From: Campylobacterales bacterium
GTDB lineage: Bacteria > Campylobacterota > Campylobacteria > Campylobacterales > Sulfurimonadaceae
DNA length: 7,057 nucleotides
Direction of reading: 5' to 3'
NCBI GenBank assembly: GCA_016937915.1
Contig: JAFGVR010000107.1
Coordinates: 1 to 7,057, forward strand
In this document: positions 1 through 6,787 of the stretch, in pieces
Numbering within the stretch: position 1 is the stretch's first letter
How the letters are laid out: the number at the start of each line of letters is the position of its first letter
Made by a program: the position numbers and the translations under genes
The notes under the pieces: generated by a model
Told to the model about the DNA's origin: nothing
The model's database searches: none
Seen by the model: the letters and a program-made list of their open reading frames with translations, nothing else

Positions 1-1226
1 CAATAGCAAGAGCAATCTCAAATGAGAGTGAAAATCATGAGTTGTTTTTTCAACCTGGAAATGGGGCTACATCTGCACTTGGTACAAATCTTGATATAAA
101 AGACTACAATGAACTTGCAGCTTATGCAAAAGAGAATGGGATAGAGCTTACAATTGTTGGCCCTGAAGCACCTTTAGTTGATGGTGTTGTTGATATATTT
201 AAATCAAATGGTTTAACTATTTTTGGACCAAGTAAAGAGGCTGCTCAACTGGAGGGTTCAAAAGTTTATATGAAAAACTTTTTGGCAAAATACAACATCC
301 CAACTGCAAAATATATAGAGACTGCATCGATAGAAGATGCGTTTAAATTTACAGATAAATTAACTGCACCTATTGTTGTAAAAGCTGATGGTTTATGTGG
401 TGGTAAGGGTGTTATTATCGCACAAAATCACGATGAAGCAAAAATAGCTATCTCTGAGATGCTAAGTGGAAAAAGTTTTGGTGATGCTGGTAAGAAAGTT
501 ATCGTTGAAGAATTTTTAGATGGTTATGAACTTTCTATGTTTGCTGTTTGTGATGGTGATGATTTTATCCTTTTACCAGCTGCACAAGACCATAAACGCG
601 TAGGTGATGGAGATACTGGTCCAAACACAGGTGGTATGGGTGCTTATGCTCCAACTCCACTTGTAAATGAAGAGCTTTACCAAAAAGTAAAAGATAGAAT
701 AATTCGTCCAACTTTAGATGGGATGAAAAAGGAGAATGCTCCTTTTGAAGGTGTTTTATTTATTGGCATCATGGTAGTAAATGGTGAGCCGATAACTTTA
801 GAGTTTAATGTTCGTTTTGGAGATCCTGAGTGTGAGATACTTATGCCACTTATGACTTCAAGTGTAAGTGATATGTTTTATAAAGCTGCAACAAATAAGC
901 TAAGTGAGATAAAAGTTGAGTTCTCATCACAGTTTGCTGTTGGTGTTGTAATGGCTAGTGAGAATTACCCTTATGGTTCATCAAAACCAGCAGAGATAAT
1001 CTTAGATGAAACACATCATGAAGAGATAGAGAGATATACTCATATCTCTTATGCAGGTGTAGATGCAGAAGATGGAAAACTTTTTGCAACTGGTGGAAGA
1101 GTTCTTGTATGTGTAGGTCTTGGTGACACTATAAAAGAGGCAAGAGATCGTGCATATATGAGATGTGGTCAAGTTCACTTTGCTGGTAAAAAGATAAGAA
1201 CAGATATAGCTTATCAAGCTCTATAG
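1..1226 (+). CDS. purD: Phosphoribosylamine-glycine ligase (GAR synthetase), 5' end missing
   Basis: PurD joins glycine to 5-phosphoribosylamine using ATP, the second step of de novo purine synthesis, in the cytoplasm. The reading frame is open to the left edge. The first full codon is at base 3 and reads [20 protein letters not shown], which matches the family just after its N-terminal GSGGRE loop. About 14 codons, including the start, therefore lie outside the window. 407 codons are visible; the usual length is about 420. Family marks are the N-domain PGNGAT (about 51-68), the ATP-grasp segment [12 protein letters not shown] (about 378-413), the [17 protein letters not shown] signature (about 598-648) and the metal-binding [10 protein letters not shown] (about 801-830). 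The motif usually read as DPETQ is DPECE here. The TTG at 42 is internal, not a start. The stop codon overlaps the ribosome binding site of the next gene. Identification is very secure. Confidence 0.97.
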   Translation, partial: IARAISNESENHELFFQPGNGATSALGTNLDIKDYNELAAYAKENGIELTIVGPEAPLVDGVVDIFKSNGLTIFGPSKEAAQLEGSKVYMKNFLAKYNIPTAKYIETASIEDAFKFTDKLTAPIVVKADGLCGGKGVIIAQNHDEAKIAISEMLSGKSFGDAGKKVIVEEFLDGYELSMFAVCDGDDFILLPAAQDHKRVGDGDTGPNTGGMGAYAPTPLVNEELYQKVKDRIIRPTLDGMKKENAPFEGVLFIGIMVVNGEPITLEFNVRFGDPECEILMPLMTSSVSDMFYKAATNKLSEIKVEFSSQFAVGVVMASENYPYGSSKPAEIILDETHHEEIERYTHISYAGVDAEDGKLFATGGRVLVCVGLGDTIKEARDRAYMRCGQVHFAGKKIRTDIAYQAL

Positions 1227-1230
1227 GAAG
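1225..1230 (+). promoter_or_regulatory. Ribosome binding site of the RDD gene
   Basis: AGGAAG overlaps the purD stop codon and lies just before the ATG at 1233. It supports that start and suggests that translation of the membrane protein is linked to termination of purD translation. Confidence 0.6.
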
Positions 1231-1232
1231 TT

Positions 1233-1685
1233 ATGTTGAACGAAGAGATAGAAAAAATTCTGCGTCGTGAAGAGATAACTCTAGCATCTACACGCTCAAG
1301 GGCATTAGCTTTTTTTATAGATGAGATGCTACTTTCTATATTGTTGATTGTGGCTTTATGGGATTCATTTTCAGCTGCAAATAATGTGGAAGAGATGATA
1401 AATCTGACAAATATGTTTGTTTTAGAATATATGGCTATGAAGATTATCTATCAAGCTTTTTTTACTATGAAATATGGTGCTAGTATAGGTAAGATAGTGA
1501 TGAAGATAAGAGTTCTAGAGATAGCTACTATGAATTATCCAAATGTATTATCATCACTAAATAGAGCTATTTTTAGAGTGATAAGTGAGATGCTTTTTTA
1601 TCTTGGATTTTTATGGGCTTTTTTTGATCCAGCTCGTCAGGGTTGGCATGATAAGACAGCTAAAACATTGGTTGTGAATGTTTAG
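1233..1685 (+). CDS. RDD family integral membrane protein
   Basis: This is a 150-residue inner-membrane protein of the RDD family, for which no general function is established. The family marks are clear: RALAFFID at 23-30 opens the first membrane segment with the conserved Arg and Asp, and the C-terminal RQGWHDKTAKT (135-145) matches the family's R-x-G-x-H-D ending. Hydrophobic segments lie at about 24-45, 60-80 and 112-131. A charged loop around 86-110 contains GKIVMKIRVLE, typical of the family. The ATG at 1233 has a ribosome binding site and leaves a 6-base gap after purD. The 3' end overlaps lptD by 8 bases. Position next to lptD raises the possibility of an envelope role, but nothing in the sequence shows one. 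Some RDD proteins elsewhere have been linked to transport; that cannot be carried over here. Family assignment is strong, function unknown. Confidence 0.85.
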   Translation: MLNEEIEKILRREEITLASTRSRALAFFIDEMLLSILLIVALWDSFSAANNVEEMINLTNMFVLEYMAMKIIYQAFFTMKYGASIGKIVMKIRVLEIATMNYPNVLSSLNRAIFRVISEMLFYLGFLWAFFDPARQGWHDKTAKTLVVNV

Positions 1686-3792
1686 ATTATTTTTTTTATT
1701 TGTTTTAGTAGTAAGTGGCTCTTTCGCAAAAGATAAGATTGAGATATATGCTAGTTTTGTTGATTCAAAAGAGAGTGTTGTTAAAGCTTATGATGGTGTG
1801 ACAGTAGTTTACAAAGAGTATTTTTTAACTTCAAAAGAGGCTGTTTATGACAGAGATAGTGGAGTTTTAGAGCTTTTTGGAAATGTAAGAGCTAACTATG
1901 AAAATAGGTATAAAATTCTTGGTAACTATGCTAAGTTGAATATAGTTGATAAAGAGAAAGCTTTTAAACCATTTTATATGATAGATAAAACTTCACAGCT
2001 TTGGATAAGTTCATCTAACGCCTCTGCAAAAGATGATGATATGCGTATAGATGGTGGAAGTATGAGTGGATGTAATCCAAATGACCCTTTATGGACTATA
2101 GATTTTGAATCATCAACTTATAATACAGAATCAAAATGGTTAAATATTTATAATGCCAGACTTTATATATACGATATCCCTGTTTTTTACACACCATATT
2201 TTGGATACTCTTTAGATAAAACAAGAAGAAGTGGTTTGCTTATGCCAACGATGGGTTATTCTAGTGATGAGGGTTTATTTTATGAACAGCCTATCTATAT
2301 AGCAGAAGATAATTGGTGGGATTTGGAGTTAAATCCTCAAGTAAGAACAAATCGTGGTAGCGGTTTATATACTAAATTTAGGTTTAAAGATAGTAAAGTA
2401 TCAAATGGTGAGTTTAGAGTTGGCTACTTTAAAGAAAAAGAAGCTTACGCAGATGAAAATAATCTAGCAAATGATTCCCATTATGGATTTGATTTTAAGT
2501 ACCAAAATAGTGATTATATAGATGACTGGTTTGGTGTGAATGTAGATGCTCAGACTGAACTTTATGTAGATGTTACAAATATGAATGATGTTGATTACAT
2601 CAATCTATCAAAAAGTGATTCATCTGAATATGAAACAGCTTCTCAGTTACTATCAAATATAAATATTTTTTATAATGATAATGAAAACTATTATGGTGCT
2701 TATTTTAAATATTACAAAAATTTAGAGTTAGAGAGTAATGAAAATACACTTCAAAAACTTCCAACATTCCATTATCACCACTATTTAGATAGTTTTTTTA
2801 ATGAGCATCTATTTTATAATATAGACATCCAATCTACAAATATATATAGAGAGATAAATAAAAAAGCTTTACAAACAGATGTAAACTTACCTGTAACAAT
2901 TCAAAGTTCATTTTTTGATGAGTATTTAAATCTTTCATACAATGCAAATTTTTATATTCAAAATTCACAATTTTTTGGTACTGAAGAGACAGCAAGTGGT
3001 CTTAGTTATGATAATGGTACTTTTTTAAGACAACATAACACTCTAAGTGCATCTACCCATTTAACAAAAGCTTTAGAAGATTACACACATAGTGTAGTTT
3101 TTAGTGTTGATTTTATATTTGATGGTTTTGAAAATAAAAATGGTTTTTACGATTTTGAAGAGACACAAAATGAGTTTTATAATATAAATGATATTACAAA
3201 TGTTCTGAAGTTTAATTTCTATCAATATCTATTTGATAAGCAAGGCTCACAAAAGTTATATCATAAATTATCACAATATTACTATTATGAAAAAAATGGT
3301 GATGAAAAGTTTGGAGATATAGAAAATGAACTAGAGTATCATATAACAGATGCAATCAGTATCTATAATAACACTTTTTATAACTATGAACAAAGTGATA
3401 TCTCAAAGCTATACAATGAGATTTCGTTTGATTCAGATGTTTTTGATATCTCTTTATCGCATTTGTATAGAGATTTTTTTGATGATAAATTAACCAATAC
3501 AAATTATTTAACTTCAAGTGTCAGATATAGATATAATGAGAGATATTCATATATGGCTAGATATGATTATGACTTAGAGTTAAATCTTAGAAAAAATGCA
3601 GAGATAGGGTTTTTGTATCAAAAAAGGTGTTGGGAGTTTGGAGTAAGATATGCTCAAACAAATAGACCTATATTAGAGGCTGGTCAAACATCATCTATAG
3701 ATGATAGGTATATCTATTTTACAATTGTATTTAAACCGTTTATGGAGAGTGGTTCTAAACCTATGTTTATACATCACTTATCACAAGAGTAA
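1678..3792 (+). CDS. lptD: LPS-assembly outer-membrane protein LptD
   Basis: LptD (OstA/Imp) is the beta-barrel that inserts LPS or lipooligosaccharide into the outer leaflet of the outer membrane. This 704-residue protein begins with a signal peptide (hydrophobic stretch at 4-13, likely cleavage after SFA at 17). A periplasmic OstA/LptA-like domain follows (about 20-125), then the barrel to the C-terminus. The block from Cys132 (GCNPNDPLW) through NARLYIYDIPVFYTPYF and RRSGLLMP lines up with E. coli LptD as I remember it: Cys132 to Pro190 is 58 residues, like C173 to P231, and Pro190 to Pro205 is 15, like P231 to P246. Both lateral-gate prolines are therefore present. The only other cysteine is Cys651 (KRCWEFGVRY). 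The barrel is rich in Tyr, Phe, Asn and Asp. The start overlaps the RDD gene by 8 bases with no clear ribosome binding site. At 704 residues it is somewhat shorter than the E. coli protein (about 784). No LptE gene is visible. Confidence 0.93.
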   Translation: MFRLFFLFVLVVSGSFAKDKIEIYASFVDSKESVVKAYDGVTVVYKEYFLTSKEAVYDRDSGVLELFGNVRANYENRYKILGNYAKLNIVDKEKAFKPFYMIDKTSQLWISSSNASAKDDDMRIDGGSMSGCNPNDPLWTIDFESSTYNTESKWLNIYNARLYIYDIPVFYTPYFGYSLDKTRRSGLLMPTMGYSSDEGLFYEQPIYIAEDNWWDLELNPQVRTNRGSGLYTKFRFKDSKVSNGEFRVGYFKEKEAYADENNLANDSHYGFDFKYQNSDYIDDWFGVNVDAQTELYVDVTNMNDVDYINLSKSDSSEYETASQLLSNINIFYNDNENYYGAYFKYYKNLELESNENTLQKLPTFHYHHYLDSFFNEHLFYNIDIQSTNIYREINKKALQTDVNLPVTIQSSFFDEYLNLSYNANFYIQNSQFFGTEETASGLSYDNGTFLRQHNTLSASTHLTKALEDYTHSVVFSVDFIFDGFENKNGFYDFEETQNEFYNINDITNVLKFNFYQYLFDKQGSQKLYHKLSQYYYYEKNGDEKFGDIENELEYHITDAISIYNNTFYNYEQSDISKLYNEISFDSDVFDISLSHLYRDFFDDKLTNTNYLTSSVRYRYNERYSYMARYDYDLELNLRKNAEIGFLYQKRCWEFGVRYAQTNRPILEAGQTSSIDDRYIYFTIVFKPFMESGSKPMFIHHLSQE
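3785..3789 (+). promoter_or_regulatory. Ribosome binding site that sets the start of the phosphoribosyltransferase-like gene
   Basis: AAGAG lies 7 bases before the ATG at 3797, inside the last codons of lptD. It favours this ATG over an in-frame upstream ATG at 3701, which would overlap lptD by 92 bases and add 32 residues unlike the family. Confidence 0.5.
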
Positions 3793-3796
3793 TAAA

Positions 3797-4465
3797 ATGG
3801 TTAAGAAGTATAAAGATATTTTAAAAGATCGTAAAGATGCCGCAGTAAAGCTTTTGGATGTGATGCCACTACAAAGGCTAAAAGAGGAGGGATGGAAGTT
3901 TGTGGCACTCTCAAATGGTGGTTTGGAGTTAGCTACTTATTTAAAAGGTAGATATCATAATAAAGTTGATATTCTTTTTTCGGAGCCTATTTTGGCACCA
4001 AACAACTCTGAATGTGAACTTGCACGAGTAAGTGAGCAAGAGGAGATTGTGATAAATGAGGATTTAACAAGTGCTTTTGATATACAGTATGATTATATAT
4101 ATGGTGAGGCACAAAGAAAACATGAAGAGAAGATATTAAGTAAAATATATAAACATAGGAAGGGAAGACCATTTTTTTCTGTGAGCGGAGAGACTGTTTT
4201 GCTTATAGATGACGGGAGTGAAACAGGTTTGAAGTTTATGACTGCTTTAAAAACCGTTTTGGCATTAAAGCCAAAAGCTGTTTATATAGCTGTACCTTTG
4301 ATCCCAGCTGATGTTTTGGAATTATTGGAAACTTTTGCGGATGATATATACTATCTTTATGAGATAGAAGATTATGCTTGTACTGAGTTGTATTATGAAA
4401 ATTTTGATACGATTAGTGATTTAGAGATAGAAAAACATATAGAAGGGATAAAAAATGAAGTTTGA
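3797..4465 (+). CDS. Phosphoribosyltransferase-like protein, substrate unknown
   Basis: This 222-residue cytoplasmic protein has the type I phosphoribosyltransferase fold pattern, closest to the predicted phosphoribosyltransferases of the COG1926 type. It opens with DRKDAAVKLLDVM (11-23), followed by a beta strand and turn VALSNGGLELA (36-46), equivalent to the usual ALPRGGVPVA. The PRPP-loop strand VLLIDDGSETG lies at 134-144, then an alpha helix and AVYIAVPLIPADVLELL (161-177). Two key loops are atypical: the turn reads SNGG where PRGG is common, and the PRPP loop reads DDGSETGLK where DDGIATGAT is usual. The Asp138-Asp139 pair is kept. Whether it still binds PRPP is open. The start at 3797 lies 4 bases after the lptD stop, and the 3' end overlaps pnp by 11 bases. 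A nucleotide-salvage role would fit a purD operon, but no substrate can be read from the sequence. Confidence 0.8.
   Translation: MVKKYKDILKDRKDAAVKLLDVMPLQRLKEEGWKFVALSNGGLELATYLKGRYHNKVDILFSEPILAPNNSECELARVSEQEEIVINEDLTSAFDIQYDYIYGEAQRKHEEKILSKIYKHRKGRPFFSVSGETVLLIDDGSETGLKFMTALKTVLALKPKAVYIAVPLIPADVLELLETFADDIYYLYEIEDYACTELYYENFDTISDLEIEKHIEGIKNEV
4443..4448 (+). promoter_or_regulatory. Ribosome binding site of pnp
   Basis: AAGGGA lies 6 bases before the pnp ATG at 4455 and inside the end of the preceding gene. It is the best Shine-Dalgarno match inside the gene cluster and supports the overlapping start. Confidence 0.65.
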
Positions 4466-6638
4466 TGCAAAGATAGAGTTAGAAAATAAAATAGAAGAGT
4501 ATTCTTTTAAAGATGTGGCTAAACAAGCCAATGGTAGTGCGTGGTTACGCTCGGGTAATACAGTGATATTAGCAACAGTAGTTATAGATGATAACGAGGT
4601 AGAAGATGATGATTTTTTACCTCTAACTGTTCAGTATATAGAGAAAACTTACGCAGCTGGTAAAATCCCAGGTGGTTTTTTTAAGAGAGAAACAAAACCA
4701 AGTGATTTTGAGACTTTAACTTCTCGCATTGTAGATAGATCTATCCGTCCATTGTTTCCAAAAGGTTTTAGCAACCCTACACAAGTAACTGTAATGGTTT
4801 TATCAGCTGATAAAGATGCAGACCTGCAAGTATTGGCTTTAAATGCAGCATCTGCAGCTATATTTACAAGTGATATAGATATAAATAGGTCTGTAAGTGC
4901 AGTTCGTGGAGCTAAGATAGATGGTGAACTAGTTTTCAATCCTACAAAAGAGGATTTGGCAAAATCTACACTTGATCTTTATTTATCTGGTACAAAAGAT
5001 GAACTTCTTATGATAGAGATGCGTACAATTGGTTCAGATGTGGCAGATAGTGAAACTTTAGTTATAGATGATATGATAGACCCTATGATGGAGCCAGTTG
5101 TTGGGATGGGGACATTTTTCAAGCATAGCTCAAATGCTATGGGTGAAGATGAATTGATAGATGTTTTAGCAAAAGCTCAAAATATCCTTTTTGAAGCAAA
5201 TTCGAAGTATGAAGAGGGTTTTGCATCTAGCAAAAAAGAGACTGTAGCTATAAAATCTAAAAAAGAGTCATTAAATCAAGAGATGTTTTCGTATGTAAAA
5301 GATAACCATATGCAAGATATCAAAGACGCGATGAATCAGATGGCAAAATCTGAACGCTCAACTGCTCTAAAAGCACTTAGAAAATTTATATTAGAGATAA
5401 AAACTGAGTGGAATGAAGATGAACTTAAAAATGCTATAGAGAAAGTAAAAAGAGAGCAAGTTAGAACTCAAATCTTAAATGAGAGAGTAAGAGCTGATGG
5501 TAGAGCGTTAAATGAGGTAAGACCAATTACTATAGATACAAATATACTTCCAAATGCACACTCTTCATGTTTGTTTACTCGTGGTCAAACACAGGCACTT
5601 GTTGTTTTAACTATGGGTGGACCAAAAGATGCTCAGATGTTTGAAACACTTACTGAAGAGGGTACACAAAACGAAAACTTTATGGTTCACTATAATTTTC
5701 CAGGATTTAGCGTTGGTGAAGCATCTCCTATAACTGGTGTAAAAAGAAGAGAGCTAGGGCATGGAAACTTGGCTAAAAGAGCATTGGAACCTATAGTTGA
5801 CTTAAATGGTGACACAGTAAGACTAGTTTCTGAGATTTTAGAGAGTAATGGTTCATCATCTATGGCTACAGTATGTGGCGGATACATGGCTCTAAAAGCT
5901 GCTGATATAGAGACAAGTGATACTATAGCGGGAATTGCTATGGGTATGGTAAGTGAAGGCGATAACTATGCCATCCTTTCAGATATCATGGGGCTTGAAG
6001 ATCATGATGGAGATATGGACTTTAAAGTAACTGGTAGCAAAGATGGTATAACTGCACTTCAGATGGATATCAAGCTAGGTGGTATAAGTCTAGATGTTTT
6101 AAAAGAAGCACTCTATCAAGCAAAAGAGGGTAGAAGTCACATCATAGATATAATGGTTGAAGCTGAAAAAGAGATAGAATTTAACGATGGTGTATTACCA
6201 TCAACTGATATCTTTCATATAGACCCAAGTTTTATAGGGGATGTAATTGGTCAAGCTGGAAAAACTATCCGCGAAATTATTGAGAAGTTTGAAGTAGCTA
6301 TAGATATAGATAAAAAAGATGGAAAAGTAAAAGTTACTGGTAAAAGTAAATCTGGTGTAAGTGGTGCAAAAGATCATATACATGGCATCGTAAACAAACC
6401 AAAAGTTGAAAAAATAAACTATGCTGTTGGTGAAACATATCCAGGTATAGTTAAAAAAATAGTTGACTTTGGTGCATTTATAGAACTTCCAGATGGTACA
6501 GATGGGCTTTTACATATCTCTAAAATTTCAGATGCAAGAGTTGATAAAGTAAGTGATGTTTTAAGTGAAGGTGATAATATTGAGGTTGAAATTTTAGAGT
6601 TTAAAGGTAATAAAATATCTTTGGGTCGTGCAAAATAG
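4455..6638 (+). CDS. pnp: Polyribonucleotide nucleotidyltransferase (PNPase)
   Basis: PNPase degrades RNA from the 3' end with phosphate, releasing nucleoside diphosphates, and works as a trimer with a central channel. The 727-residue protein is full length (E. coli about 711). In order it has a first RNase PH domain with FFKR at 75-78 and DRSIRPLFPKGF near 93-104, an all-helical linker (about 240-335), a second RNase PH domain starting near ERVRADGR (343-350), a KH domain (about 585-645, GXXG loop GQAG at 599-602) and an S1 domain (about 656-727, VDFGAFIELPDGTDGLLHIS). Catalytic residues of the second domain are intact: Ser468 and Ser469 in SNGSSSM, then Asp516, Asp522 and Lys524 in EDHDGDMDFK, matching E. 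coli S438, S439, D486, D492 and K494 with a constant offset of 30. An acidic run DDNEVEDDD lies at 45-53. The start overlaps the preceding gene by 11 bases. It is the last gene of the cluster. Confidence 0.97.
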   Translation: MKFDAKIELENKIEEYSFKDVAKQANGSAWLRSGNTVILATVVIDDNEVEDDDFLPLTVQYIEKTYAAGKIPGGFFKRETKPSDFETLTSRIVDRSIRPLFPKGFSNPTQVTVMVLSADKDADLQVLALNAASAAIFTSDIDINRSVSAVRGAKIDGELVFNPTKEDLAKSTLDLYLSGTKDELLMIEMRTIGSDVADSETLVIDDMIDPMMEPVVGMGTFFKHSSNAMGEDELIDVLAKAQNILFEANSKYEEGFASSKKETVAIKSKKESLNQEMFSYVKDNHMQDIKDAMNQMAKSERSTALKALRKFILEIKTEWNEDELKNAIEKVKREQVRTQILNERVRADGRALNEVRPITIDTNILPNAHSSCLFTRGQTQALVVLTMGGPKDAQMFETLTEEGTQNENFMVHYNFPGFSVGEASPITGVKRRELGHGNLAKRALEPIVDLNGDTVRLVSEILESNGSSSMATVCGGYMALKAADIETSDTIAGIAMGMVSEGDNYAILSDIMGLEDHDGDMDFKVTGSKDGITALQMDIKLGGISLDVLKEALYQAKEGRSHIIDIMVEAEKEIEFNDGVLPSTDIFHIDPSFIGDVIGQAGKTIREIIEKFEVAIDIDKKDGKVKVTGKSKSGVSGAKDHIHGIVNKPKVEKINYAVGETYPGIVKKIVDFGAFIELPDGTDGLLHISKISDARVDKVSDVLSEGDNIEVEILEFKGNKISLGRAK

Positions 6639-6659
6639 TAGTTATTTAAACTATTATTT
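6633..6659 (+). terminator. AT-rich hairpin over the pnp stop codon, possible 3'-end signal
   Basis: Bases 6633-6643 pair with 6649-6659 (11 pairs, one of them G-U) around a five-base loop ATTTA. G6630-C6662 and C6631-G6661 can add two pairs beyond one mismatch. The stem includes the pnp stop codon. It is low in GC and is not followed by a T-run, so it is not a standard intrinsic terminator. It could mark the 3' end of the operon transcript or slow exonucleases. Confidence 0.35.
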
Positions 6660-6685
6660 AGCAGAGTTTAAATACAATTCGCTTA
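6645..6685 (+). promoter_or_regulatory. Candidate sigma-70 promoter for atpE
   Basis: TACAAT at 6673-6678 is a good -10 box (one mismatch to TATAAT), preceded by TTTAAA at 6668-6672 and by AT-rich DNA without a clear -35 box. As I recall, weak -35 boxes are common in Campylobacterota. A start near A6685 would give a leader of about 103 bases. A separate promoter is expected because atpE is normally needed in much larger amounts than pnp. Confidence 0.45.
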
Positions 6686-6702
6686 TCAATATTTAGTAGG
6701 GA

Positions 6703-6769
6703 AATCTAAGCATTTATGTTTAGGTTGCTTCACTTTTGTGAGGTTACGCTATCCGAACGATTTTGTAAC
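6703..6769 (+). other. Structured 5' leader of atpE: two to three consecutive hairpins
   Basis: Hairpin 1 pairs 6703-6712 with 6717-6726 (10 pairs, two G-U, loop TTTA). Hairpin 2 follows directly and pairs 6727-6733 with 6738-6744 (7 pairs, two G-U, loop TTTT). Hairpin 3 pairs GTTAC at 6743-6747 with GTAAC at 6765-6769, extended by a G-U pair and an inner ATC/GAT stem (6751-6753 with 6759-6761). It shares two bases with hairpin 2, so the two may compete at that junction. The ribosome binding site stays outside. The block could stabilise the atpE message, control translation, or be a small RNA. I do not recognise a known riboswitch. Confidence 0.4.
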
Positions 6770-6778
6770 AATTTTAAT

Positions 6779-6782
6779 GGAG
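6779..6782 (+). promoter_or_regulatory. atpE: Ribosome binding site of atpE with upstream U-rich stretch
   Basis: GGAG lies 5 bases before the ATG at 6788 and sets this start. It is preceded by an AT-rich, unpaired-looking stretch (6761-6778, TTTTGTAACAATTTTAAT). This recalls the U-rich translation enhancer known ahead of E. coli atpE, although the likeness is from memory and not aligned. Confidence 0.7.
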
Positions 6783-6787
6783 ATATT

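Noticed and set aside
42..44. TTG as the start of purD
   Set aside because: The frame stays open to base 3 and the upstream residues continue the PurD match, so the gene simply runs off the left edge.
1002..1217. Minus-strand open frame inside purD
   Set aside because: Shadow of a strongly conserved coding frame; no ribosome binding site and low-complexity composition.
3701..3796. Longer N-terminus for the phosphoribosyltransferase-like protein from the ATG at 3701
   Set aside because: The extra 32 residues come from another frame of the lptD end and do not fit the family; the ATG at 3797 has a ribosome binding site and normal operon spacing.
3987..4172. Minus-strand open frame inside the phosphoribosyltransferase-like gene
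   Set aside because: Short shadow frame with no recognisable protein features.
4734..4745. Perfect 12-base palindrome GATAGATCTATC
   Set aside because: It encodes part of the conserved DRSIRP motif of PNPase; a single copy within a coding region is best explained by chance.
4649..4939. Minus-strand open frame of 96 codons inside pnp
   Set aside because: Opposite the conserved first RNase PH domain; the openness follows from codon bias in pnp.
5690..5887. Minus-strand open frame inside pnp
   Set aside because: Opposite the conserved second RNase PH domain, no sign of its own expression.
6201..6383. Minus-strand open frame opposite the KH domain
   Set aside because: Phe/Tyr/Ile-rich composition typical of the reverse of AT-rich coding DNA.
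6685..6787. Known riboswitch ahead of atpE
   Set aside because: I could not match the leader to the core sequences of any riboswitch class I know; it is reported only as an unclassified structured leader.
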